Source: Pleurocapsaceae cyanobacterium CSU_1_1 (GTDB lineage Bacteria; Cyanobacteriota; Cyanobacteriia; Cyanobacteriales; Xenococcaceae). Taken from it: a stretch of 45,059 bases of DNA. Each line of letters begins with the position of its first letter. Position 1 is the first letter of the stretch. Both the position numbers and the translations under genes were made by a program. Shown in pieces: positions 37,895 to 45,059 of this stretch. The stretch is from the NCBI GenBank assembly GCA_012034765.1, contig JAAUOU010000023.1, positions 1-45,059 on the forward strand, written 5' to 3'. Below the pieces are notes generated by a model. The model saw only the letters and a list, made by a program, of their open reading frames with translations, was not told the origin of the DNA and did not search any database.

Positions 37895-38586
37895 GGAATT
37901 TTTTGTCTGAATATAGGAACTCTATACTCAAGAACTTTCTCCTCTTCTATTTCATTCTCAACGAGTTTTTGATAGACAACTTCTGATTCTATTTTATCAG
38001 TAGGACAAGAAATTATTCTGCCATCATGTTGGGCATTTAAATTAGATTTGATTACACACTTTCCTGTATATGTTAGTGGATTTACAGTAATACTATAGCC
38101 AAAAGCTTCATCAAATAATTGATTAGTTAATGACTTACTAACATCTTTACAGTGAAAATTGATGACATCAAAATTTTGTTTGGACAACTGAGATAAAATT
38201 GGTTCTTCAGAAAAGAAAGTTTTATATCTTTGCCACTTAATTACTAAATCAAATTTCTCTTTTGAATTATTGGTAACGTCGTACCCTAAAAAAAGGCAAA
38301 TTTGATAAAGTGTAGCTTTTCGATAGGGAAAATCTGGATAAAATAGTATTTTTTTTCTTTGGTTAAATATTTTTTGAGTTGTAGTTATTAGGTTTCGTAC
38401 GATACTTAATGGTTTTTGATTACACCCTATAGAAAGATTGTAAGTATATGCTCTGTATAAATTGAGCAGAGAGACAGATATCTGCTGCTGAAGAAAGATT
38501 TTGGTTTTATTGATAGGATTATTGATATCAGTCGCTTCAGTTTTGGCAATACTCGATAAGAACGAAAATGGAGAAAGATTAATCAT
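37828..38586 (-). CDS. ATP-grasp-like protein, 5' part
   Basis: N-terminal 230 or so residues of a RimK/ATP-grasp-like protein. The lysine KCVIKSNLNAQHDG resembles the first ATP-binding lysine and glycine loop of the fold, followed by VLEYRVPIFRQKIPCVYIY. The frame then goes out of register at TATATATATAT followed by A7 (near 37870-37885) and ends in a spurious IKQKHNAFLVIPA. Its ATG overlaps the end of the upstream sulfotransferase by 8 bp (coupled translation). Restored with the downstream part the protein is 356 residues. Homologues in similar loci are of unknown function; carboxylate-amine ligation is the class activity. Confidence 0.7.
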   Translation of the reverse strand: MINLSPFSFLSSIAKTEATDINNPINKTKIFLQQQISVSLLNLYRAYTYNLSIGCNQKPLSIVRNLITTTQKIFNQRKKILFYPDFPYRKATLYQICLFLGYDVTNNSKEKFDLVIKWQRYKTFFSEEPILSQLSKQNFDVINFHCKDVSKSLTNQLFDEAFGYSITVNPLTYTGKCVIKSNLNAQHDGRIISCPTDKIESEVVYQKLVENEIEEEKVLEYRVPIFRQKIPCVYIYIKKIKQKHNAFLVIPA

Positions 38587-39424
38587 CGTAAGAATATCCC
38601 TGCAAGAAATTGTATTGCTCTATTTGACTTTTAACCAAATCGATCGCCCGCTGGTCCCACTGATAAGTAAATCGAGTTTTCTTAGGTGATTTAAAAACAA
38701 CACTGGCACAGTCATTTAGATATTTTTGATTGGTCTCAACTTCTAGAAACTTACAAAGTTGACTTAAAATAGCTTTTGGATCGTCAATCAATGATTCGTG
38801 TCGAATATCTAAAATATCTTGTCGATCTATTTGTGTTTTTAAGTAAGCAACGGTTTTACACTTAGTAAAGTATGAATTTATCCCATATTCCAAATTAGCT
38901 TTTTTGCGAGCAATCATAGTAGTAATATTGTCATAGGGATTTCTAACTACGTGGATAAATTTAATCGGAACATCAAGCCTATTTGGTAAAACTTTTAAAA
39001 TCTTTGGGTTAGTACGAATAATAAAGTTAGTTGCACTTCCTCTTTTGTCGCCAATAACTTTTATAGTTTGGAACTTCCCTTGACATTGATCAGGAACTCG
39101 ATAAAAATAACCAGTTTCTTGTCGCCCTGCATTGGCTTTTCGTCGCGAATTTTGCAGCAATAAATAGTAAATTTTTTGACAACTAACACCTTGCTCGAAA
39201 AGTTTAAGAGCATTAAGTTCGTGTCCAATAATTATATTCGGATGTGCATCTAGCAACGAACCAACTAGGCTATGTCCGCTTCTAGTGTAACCAACAAACA
39301 TACAATATTTTTCTACAGATTTAAATAAATCTTCACGCTTAAATAAGTCATAAAGATAATATTGAAAGTGATCGCTAATTTGCGTGACTTTCTTTTTTGT
39401 TTGCTTATATTTAGATTTCAGCAT
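38579..39424 (-). CDS. Sulfotransferase domain protein
   Basis: A 281-residue PAPS-type sulfotransferase. The phosphate loop is CMFVGYTRSGHSLVGSLLDAHP (TRSGHSL at 47-53, a variant of the usual K/R-S-G-T-S/T). The 3'-phosphate site is FIHVVRNPYDNITTMIARK. DIRHESLIDDPKAIL and FLEVE correspond to the usual C-terminal part. The basic N-terminus (KSKYKQTKKK) has no span. It is first in the minus-strand run ST-ATPgrasp-ST-GT-PCP-GT2 and overlaps the ATP-grasp gene by 8 bp. It is divergent from the lipoprotein hydrolase gene. Confidence 0.83.
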   Translation of the reverse strand: MLKSKYKQTKKKVTQISDHFQYYLYDLFKREDLFKSVEKYCMFVGYTRSGHSLVGSLLDAHPNIIIGHELNALKLFEQGVSCQKIYYLLLQNSRRKANAGRQETGYFYRVPDQCQGKFQTIKVIGDKRGSATNFIIRTNPKILKVLPNRLDVPIKFIHVVRNPYDNITTMIARKKANLEYGINSYFTKCKTVAYLKTQIDRQDILDIRHESLIDDPKAILSQLCKFLEVETNQKYLNDCASVVFKSPKKTRFTYQWDQRAIDLVKSQIEQYNFLQGYSYDD

Positions 39425-39727
39425 TTTATCCAGTCAATGTATTGATGGTATTTGGACATTAAAATAATCTGCTTATTAAGCCTATTAATATCGAAATTAA
39501 TTATCAATTATAATGAATAAATGTGACAAAAAAGTGACATTGATTTAAAGTTGGTGATCGCCAACTTTAAAATACTTATAGCACAAGCCCCTCAGCCTTG
39601 GCGTGGTTTTCTGTCCAAATGCTACTCATACGCCTACCAGTAGAAGTTTCGCAAATCTCAACATTTATAACCAAGAGGATATTATGATTTAGATTTTAGA
39701 TATTAGTGGGATAGGTTCATTACTTTA
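39425..39727. other. Intergenic region between divergent transcription units of the island
   Basis: About 300 bp that should hold the promoters of the long minus-strand operon and of the lipoprotein hydrolase/flippase genes. It contains a spaced direct repeat GTGACA-N5-GTGACA near 39530 and a strong inverted repeat at 39545-39570. Otherwise I see no ORF or RNA gene. Confidence 0.5.
39545..39570. promoter_or_regulatory. 10-bp inverted repeat in the divergent promoter region
   Basis: TTAAAGTTGG (39545-39554) and CCAACTTTAA (39561-39570) form a perfect palindrome with a 6-nt spacer. The position between divergent polysaccharide units fits an operator for a dimeric regulator. It could also be a small hairpin repeat. 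Confidence 0.4.
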
Positions 39728-41295
39728 GTGTTTAGGATAAAAACTTTTACTAGCTCGATTTCTTGGTTGAATTTCTTGGTTCTAACCAGCTTATTACTAA
39801 CAAGTGGTTGTAGTGGGCAAAAAATCCAGGAGAAAAATCAGCATCAGCCGAACCATCAGTTGTGACTGCTTCACTTTCATCCGTTTCTCGTCCCCTCTCA
39901 GAAAATTATGCTTGTTTCAATGTCAATTCTCTACTGGTAAAATCCTGGTCAAACCCAGAGTTTCAACAAGCAGTCAGGCAAGTAAATCCAAAGTTACTAA
40001 GAATTCCAGGTGGAACGGAATCTAATTATTGGGATTGGCAAAAAGGAGGATTAGTTAAAAATGTTAGAGAAGCAATGGCTGGGTATCCCATCAATTTTAG
40101 AAACAAAGATCTAAAGTATGATGCCAGCAAATTAGAAGATCTACAAGGGGGAATCAAAGAAACTAATACCGAACCCATATTTGTATTAAATCTTGCTACT
40201 TCCAGTTTGGAATCGCAATTAGAAATGTTGCGAACGGCAAGAAATTTAGGAATGTCGGTAAAATACATTGAGCTAGGTAATGAATTTTATTTTGATGTGT
40301 CTAACTATAAGCGAGTTTTTCCCACTGCGGCAGATTATGCTCAAACTGCTAGTGAGTGGATAGTTGCGATCAAACAAGAGTTTCCCGCAGCAAAAATTGC
40401 CTTAGTAGGAGTAGCACCCAAACCAAAAGATTCAATCCGCGAACAAAACTGGCAAAAAAGTCTTCTCAATTCAGCTATGTATCAAGCAGATGCCGTTACG
40501 CTTCATCTCTATAACGGACATGGCTTAAATTCTCAAATAGACTCCAACTCCACCTATCCTTTTTTTAGCTCCGAAGAAGTACAGCTAATTTTGGGACAAC
40601 CTTTTAGAAGTTGGCAAAAACTGCAAAATAATGACCAGTTAAAGTTAATTCCAGACAATAAGCAAATATGGATTACAGAATACAATTTATTTGAAAATGT
40701 ATTTGGCAAAAACAATCGGGATAAACAACAAAGAGTGATGGGTAGTTGGACTCATGGACTTTATGCACTGACAATGAGTTTACTTTTTCTTGAAGATTCC
40801 CGAATTGCGATCGCTTGCAACCATGTATTAACGGGAAATTCTCGATTTGCTGCTATTTTTGCTAATAAAGGGAGTTTTATCAATCCTAGTGATGAAGATT
40901 TTAGGGTTAAACCCAAGAGTCTTTCCGCTACAGGCTCAACTTTGAGTTTACTTGGGGAAGCAACTTCAGGCATGACACAAGCCCAGAAGATTGATTTTTC
41001 TCCCGAATCTACTTTAGTTGGCAAAAAAAACTTTAAATATCCTGCTTTATATGGCTGGACGTTTAACGATGGCAAACACTCACAAGCGATAATTACCAAT
41101 TTGTCAAATCAAAATATCCGTATTAATTTAGAGCAGATTTTTTCGGATTCAGTTAGCTATCAACAATTTTCGGCGGCGCCACAAACTTTAATAACGGGAA
41201 ATGAAGTTATCAAGCGCAAAAGCGACACTGTCTTTCCCGAAATTATGTTACCAGCATATTCAGTGACCAAATTAAGCTCTCTGCCATCATTTTGA
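39728..41295 (+). CDS. Lipoprotein glycoside hydrolase, clan GH-A type (5' frameshift)
   Basis: The clean frame begins at GTG 39862 (477 residues) and encodes a TIM-barrel hydrolase. LLRIPGGTESNYWDWQKGG is followed by the likely acid/base Glu141 in YIELGNEFY and the nucleophile Glu273 in WITEYNLFE, as in GH39/GH79-like families. Upstream, in the +1 register, a GTG at 39728 starts MFRIKTFTSS and a signal peptide with lipobox LLTSGC. Adding one A to the A6 run near 39820 joins them as GCSGQKNPGEKSASAEPS, a typical lipoprotein linker, giving 522 residues. It is probably a periplasmic or outer-surface lipoprotein that trims or cleaves the polysaccharide made here. Confidence 0.8.
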
Positions 41296-41348
41296 ATCGC
41301 TCAGGATAAATCAAAACGCTAATCGTGAGATACAACTGATTAAATATT

Positions 41349-42707
41349 ATGAATAGAGGCGTTCGGTATATCCAAGACTTATGGCAAACTTTGCTCGCCA
41401 AAGAGCAACACAGCAGTCTCAAGCAACGTTTAATTAGAGGTGCAGCAGGTACTTTAGGTTTGAGAACTGCTGCTACTGGTTTAAATTTTATTACTGGTAT
41501 TTTGCTAGCTCGCCTGCTGGGAGCATCGGGTTTTGGAATTTATACTTACGCTTTTACCTGGACTCAATTGTTGAGCTTGGGGGCAACTTTAGGACTAGAT
41601 AATTTAATTGTCCGCGAAGTTGCTATCTACCAAAGTAAGTCAACCTGGAATTTGATGAGGGGTCTATTGCGTTGGGCTAATCAAATAGTATTAGCGGTGT
41701 CCGTCGGGTTAGCCCTGGGAGCAATAGGTGTAGCTTGGGGCTTAAATATGCAAGCCAATTCCGAGCAGTTCTTGACTTTCTGTGTGGCTATGCTATTAAT
41801 TCCCATCGAATCCTTGAGAAATCTGAGATTAGCAGCGATGAGAGGGCTACATAAGATTTTGATAGGGCTTCTGCCAGAGTGGATTCTTGCCCCACTGTTG
41901 CTGCTCGTCTTGAGTGGATTTACGTATCTATTGCTAGGAGAAGGTTTAACTGCTGTCTGGATAGCAGTAATAAGAGTGTTTGCTGCTGCGATCACTTTGG
42001 TAATTGGCATCAAATTGCTAAACAAAATTATGCCCAATGCTGCTAAGGAAGTTGCACCTCAATATCAAGTAAGAACTTGGCTGCATAGTGCCTTACCCTT
42101 TATGTTCATGGGTAGTATGTATCTGATTAAATCTCAGACTGATTTGCTAATGCTGGGAGCGATCAAAGGGGCTGAAGCAGTAGGTATTTATTTTGCTGTT
42201 GCCAGAGGAGCGCAGCTAATTGACTTTGTTACCAATGCTGCTAACACTGTTCTCGGACCAAACATTGCTAGTCTTTATGCTGAAGGGAAACCCGAGCAGA
42301 TAGAAAAGATTTTGATTAAAAGTTCCCGTGCTGTCTGTTTAATTTCTTTACCAATAATTGTCGGTCTGGTAGGATTTGGTCACTGGTATTTATTACTGTT
42401 TGGTAGTGAGTTTACCCAAGGAAAAAATTCTCTGATTATTCTCTGTGTGGGACAACTGGTAAATGTGGCGACAGGTTCAGTTGGTTTATTGCTCAGTATG
42501 ACTGGACATGAACGCTATACACTAATTAGTCGCGGAGGTAGTACCATACTGAATGTGGTTTTAAACGCTTTGTTAATTCCTCGATGGGGAATTGAAGGTG
42601 CAGCGATCGCCACAGCCAGCAGCACAATTTTATTAAATGTTGAGAATACCATCTGGGTACGCAAAAAGCTTGGCATTCATTGTACTGTCTTCGGAAAATT
42701 GATTTAG
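41349..42707 (+). CDS. Wzx-like polysaccharide flippase
   Basis: A 452-residue polytopic membrane protein of the MOP/PST superfamily with 12 or so hydrophobic segments. The N-terminal GAAGTLGLRTAATGLNFITG and LLGASGFGIYTYAFTW, and the central MFMGSMYLIKSQTDLLMLGA and VGIYFAVARGAQL, are typical of Wzx translocases of lipid-linked repeat units. It starts at ATG 41349, 53 bp after the hydrolase, and is convergent with the oxidoreductase gene. It pairs functionally with the Wzy-like polymerase at 25852 and the PCP at 33326. Confidence 0.88.
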   Translation: MNRGVRYIQDLWQTLLAKEQHSSLKQRLIRGAAGTLGLRTAATGLNFITGILLARLLGASGFGIYTYAFTWTQLLSLGATLGLDNLIVREVAIYQSKSTWNLMRGLLRWANQIVLAVSVGLALGAIGVAWGLNMQANSEQFLTFCVAMLLIPIESLRNLRLAAMRGLHKILIGLLPEWILAPLLLLVLSGFTYLLLGEGLTAVWIAVIRVFAAAITLVIGIKLLNKIMPNAAKEVAPQYQVRTWLHSALPFMFMGSMYLIKSQTDLLMLGAIKGAEAVGIYFAVARGAQLIDFVTNAANTVLGPNIASLYAEGKPEQIEKILIKSSRAVCLISLPIIVGLVGFGHWYLLLFGSEFTQGKNSLIILCVGQLVNVATGSVGLLLSMTGHERYTLISRGGSTILNVVLNALLIPRWGIEGAAIATASSTILLNVENTIWVRKKLGIHCTVFGKLI

Positions 42708-42742
42708 GCGTTGAGCCGAGATCCAGATACTGTTGGTAATCA

Positions 42743-44182
42743 TTAATACCATTCTTTGCGGAGAGAAAACCAACTGCGGAGACGATTTAATAAGCCTGGA
42801 TTTCGCTGTAGCTTTTGCTGATAAAAACTGTTCCAGACGCGCTGCCAGATTTCAGACTGACTCAAATAAGTAGTTGGTAGAGACAAAGAAGTTAATCCTC
42901 TCATGGGGTTTCGCTCTAGTTTAATTTTGTGCTGCATCATTAGCGCGATCGCCGTAATTAATTCTTCTGCGCGATCGCCGATTAAATTACAGCCGACAAT
43001 TTCGCCGTTTTCTCTAATTAACAACTTACACATGCCCGTAGGATAATCTGCTATTAGCGATCGCTCTAAATCATTAAAATATTCTGTGACTAGATATAAA
43101 TCTTTGCCGTATTGCTGTTGAGCTTGTTGAGTCGTTAAACCAACTCTAGCAAAATTAGGCTGAGTTGAAATTACCCAAGGTAGAGCATGATAATTCACCC
43201 GATACCAAGGAAAAAATAAGGTGTTTTTCAGGATTACATTAGCCTCATAGCGTGCAAAATTAAGCAGGCTATAACCACCAATGACATCCCCACAGGCATA
43301 AATATTCGGGTTAGTTGTTTGCAATTTGCGATTAACATAAACCCTCTGGCGATCGTATTTAACATTTACTCCTGCTAGGTTTAAACCTGCAATATTAGGA
43401 TGTCGAGCCTCAGCGATAATAATTTGCTCGGCAGCTAAAGCGCGATCGCCTGCTTGTACCCATTTTTGTCCATCAATAGTTTTAATCTGACTCAGTGGCG
43501 AATCAAGATAAAGCTTAATGCCTTCTGCCTCCAACTGCGCCTGTAGCAATAAGGCAAATTCAGGATCTTCTTGGGGTAAAATTCTCGACTGTGCTGTAAC
43601 TAAAGTAATAGTTTTCTCAAATCTAGCTAAAGTTTGCGCTAATTCCAAAGCAGCAGGATTACTCCCCACAATAATTATGTTTTGCTCTAAGCTGTCTAGA
43701 TCTGTTTGCCATAATTCATCTAAAGTTAAACAATCATCAGCATCTTCGGCAACCTGAGAAAAATAATTAGCACCTGTAGCCAAAAGAAAATTACGCGATC
43801 GCAGTTTACGTTGAGCAGTCTGAAAAGCGAGATGAGGCAAACGACAAAACTCACCTTTTCCAGCAATTACATCAACCCCTAAAGCAGCTAAATTAGCCCA
43901 AGAATTCTTGGTTTGGATTGTCGAAGTAACTCTGTTGAGACAATCTTTAGCTGCTGTGAGAGAAACTCTGGCTGAAACTTTAGTAACAGGATTATTTGCT
44001 AGTCGATCATTCCAGCACCCAATCTTGCTGAGGGTATTAATCATCAAGGCATCATTAGGCAAAAATAGATCATCACAGCTTGTCACCAATGCAACACGAG
44101 CCTGAAGTTGCACTGCTTTCTGCGCTGCATAAATACCCACCCAACTACTACCAATTACTACCAAGTCATAATCTACCGCCAT
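42743..44182 (-). CDS. FAD-dependent pyridine nucleotide-disulfide oxidoreductase-like protein lacking the redox CxxxxC
   Basis: A 479-residue two-dinucleotide-binding-domain flavoprotein with FAD motif VVIGSSWVGIYAAQ (8-21), a second NAD(P)-type motif IIIVGSNPAALELAQTLARF and FAD motif 2 IYACGDVIGGY. The whole resembles mercuric reductase or lipoamide dehydrogenase. The disulfide that should follow the first motif (GGTCVNVGC) is replaced by SCDDLFLPNDALM, so no CxxxxC exists, and the C-terminal His-Glu dyad is not seen. It may be an NAD(P)H:quinone or other flavin oxidoreductase; substrate unknown. It is convergent with wzx and separated from cobD by repeat-bearing DNA. Confidence 0.82.
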   Translation of the reverse strand: MAVDYDLVVIGSSWVGIYAAQKAVQLQARVALVTSCDDLFLPNDALMINTLSKIGCWNDRLANNPVTKVSARVSLTAAKDCLNRVTSTIQTKNSWANLAALGVDVIAGKGEFCRLPHLAFQTAQRKLRSRNFLLATGANYFSQVAEDADDCLTLDELWQTDLDSLEQNIIIVGSNPAALELAQTLARFEKTITLVTAQSRILPQEDPEFALLLQAQLEAEGIKLYLDSPLSQIKTIDGQKWVQAGDRALAAEQIIIAEARHPNIAGLNLAGVNVKYDRQRVYVNRKLQTTNPNIYACGDVIGGYSLLNFARYEANVILKNTLFFPWYRVNYHALPWVISTQPNFARVGLTTQQAQQQYGKDLYLVTEYFNDLERSLIADYPTGMCKLLIRENGEIVGCNLIGDRAEELITAIALMMQHKIKLERNPMRGLTSLSLPTTYLSQSEIWQRVWNSFYQQKLQRNPGLLNRLRSWFSLRKEWY

Positions 44183-44225
44183 GCTAATTACTGATATTAC
44201 GCGCCTGTTAATCTTTCTCGAAGGA

Positions 44226-44256
44226 TTTGGGGAATTGGGGAGTTAGGGCGCTAGGG
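44226..44256. repeat. G-rich heptamer-like repeat (TTGGGGA/AATTGGGG)
   Basis: Short imperfect tandem of TTGGGGA and AATTGGGG units in the intergenic region between the oxidoreductase and cobD. It is the same repeat type as the array inside the cobD coding region at 44990-45030. Confidence 0.6.
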
Positions 44257-44325
44257 AACTATAGATACACTAACCAACATCATCCTGTTTATTTTTCTAA
44301 ATTCTTATTTCTTCAAAGTAACTAA

Positions 44326-44353
44326 ATTACCCATTACCCATTACCCATTACTC
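44326..44353. repeat. Heptamer array (ATTACCC) at the end of cobD
   Basis: Three perfect ATTACCC units and one ATTACTC. The array overlaps the stop of cobD: read on the minus strand it encodes the final residues V-M-G-N-G and the TAA, so the stop is repeat-derived. Confidence 0.85.
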
Positions 44354-45059
44354 GTAAAACGATAGCAGCAATAGCCTCAGTTAAACGATCATTCTCTGGG
44401 GGTAAACGTACGGCAATGCGGAAATAGCGATCGCCCAATTCAGGAAAGCTTAGACAGTCGCGAATTACAATTTGATACTTTTTAAGTAGTTGCTCCTGTA
44501 ACTTAGTTGCCGACATTTCAGTTTTTACCAAAAGATAATTTGCTGCACCCTCTAAAGGATCGAGTCCAGGAATAGCTTTTAACTGCTCAAATAAACGCGA
44601 TCGCGCAGGAGTTAACCAATTCCAAGTTTCTTGCTGAAACTCCTTATCTTGCAGTGCTGCTGCTGTTGCTGCTGCTGCCAGGGTATTAACTGACCAAGGA
44701 TCGCGCCACTGCTGCCATTTTTTCAATCTGTCGGGATGGGCGATCGCATAACCAATTCGTAGCCCAGGCAAACTATAAAACTTAGTCAAAGAGCGTAAAA
44801 TAACCAAGTTAGGATATTCGGCAACCCAAGGAATCAAGCTTTGCTCTTGAGCGGGGGTTAGAAAGTCCATAAAGGCTTCGTCAATCACCACTAGGTTAAA
44901 TTGCTTTAAATATGGCAAGATCTCCTCTTTTGTCCATAATTTGCCTGTAGGGTTATGGGGGTTGTTCAAGAGAAGTCCCGATTGTGGATGGGGAGATTGG
45001 GGGATTGGGGAATTGGGGGATTGGGGAATAGGTAACGACATTGTAGGGGCGAATGGTGT
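44334..45059 (-). CDS. cobD: CobD-like PLP-dependent aminotransferase (threonine-phosphate decarboxylase type), N-terminus beyond window
   Basis: C-terminal two thirds of a class I/II aminotransferase-fold protein. LLLNNPHNPTGKLWTKEE and VVIDEAFMDF are the CobD form of the N-P-H-N-P and D-E motifs. The PLP lysine is in LRSLTKFYSLPGLRIGY, and YFRIAVRLP is the carboxylate-binding Arg. It probably makes aminopropanol phosphate for cobalamin assembly; HisC is an alternative but the DEAFMDF motif favours CobD. The frame is open to the window edge. Just before LLLNNPHNP it contains a low-complexity PIPQSPNSPIPQSP stretch produced by an in-frame G-rich repeat. The MSLPIP methionine is unlikely to be the start. 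Confidence 0.82.
   Translation of the reverse strand, partial: TPFAPTMSLPIPQSPNSPIPQSPHPQSGLLLNNPHNPTGKLWTKEEILPYLKQFNLVVIDEAFMDFLTPAQEQSLIPWVAEYPNLVILRSLTKFYSLPGLRIGYAIAHPDRLKKWQQWRDPWSVNTLAAAATAAALQDKEFQQETWNWLTPARSRLFEQLKAIPGLDPLEGAANYLLVKTEMSATKLQEQLLKKYQIVIRDCLSFPELGDRYFRIAVRLPPENDRLTEAIAAIVLRVMGNG
44990..45059. repeat. Repeat insertion inside cobD: G-rich tandem plus TGTAGGGGCGAATGG element
   Basis: A tandem of GGGGATTGG and GGGGAATTG units (about 44990-45030), followed by TGTAGGGGCGAATGG (about 45042-45056), which resembles one arm of a palindromic repeat common in cyanobacterial intergenic DNA. The minus-strand frame of cobD stays open through it, encoding a Pro/Ser/Gln-rich linker. 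Confidence 0.65.

Noticed and set aside
44183-44333. Small gene between the oxidoreductase and cobD
   Set aside because: Only repeat sequence and AT-rich DNA; no start codon with a supported frame.

Overview
The window is chromosomal DNA from a cyanobacterium. It has many copies of the HIP1 octamer GCGATCGC, a low G+C content, cyanobacterial families (Ycf20, plant-type glycerate kinase, DUF3611/Tic21-like), heptamer repeats inside rnpB, and the gene neighbourhoods asd-dapA-rnj and tig-clpP-clpX. A unicellular or pleurocapsalean lineage is possible, but that is a guess from composition and gene content.

Layout. 1-0.8 kb: tail of an unidentified gene and a 5'-truncated GHL10 glycosidase remnant. 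0.9-2.6 kb (minus): lpxB and a WCGLC thioredoxin. 2.8-7.0 kb (plus): a haemagglutinin-like TpsA exoprotein followed by a DUF937/EF-hand protein. 7.1-9.0 kb (minus): DUF3611-ycf20-glycerate kinase. 9.2-12.4 kb: rnpB and rnc (plus), convergent with rnj (minus), so three RNA-processing loci sit together. 12.7-14.7 kb (minus): dapA and asd (lysine/threonine pathway). 15-18.7 kb (plus): tig-clpP-clpX. 18.8-24.4 kb (minus): a large TamB-like gene, broken in two. 24.6-25.8 kb: a DUF167 gene, a divergent thymidylate kinase and an IS1-type remnant.

25.8-42.7 kb is an AT-rich island for a sulfated extracellular polysaccharide: a Wzy-like polymerase, a Wzx-like flippase, a Wzz/PCP-type protein, five glycosyltransferases, four different sulfotransferases, an ATP-grasp protein and a secreted lipoprotein glycoside hydrolase. 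The PCP carries an N-terminal NarL-type receiver domain, so export or chain length may be set directly by phosphorylation. No outer-membrane exporter (OPX/Wza), priming transferase or kinase is visible here. 42.7-45.06 kb: a flavin disulfide-reductase relative with no CxxxxC, and a CobD-like aminotransferase cut by the window edge and invaded by short repeats.

Seven genes (thioredoxin, clpX, tamB, DUF167, wzy, ATP-grasp, lipoprotein hydrolase) are each interrupted in a way that adding exactly one base repairs, mostly at a homopolymer. The one-sided pattern suggests systematic base undercalls in this assembly at least as much as biological decay. Translations of these genes should be read with that in mind.
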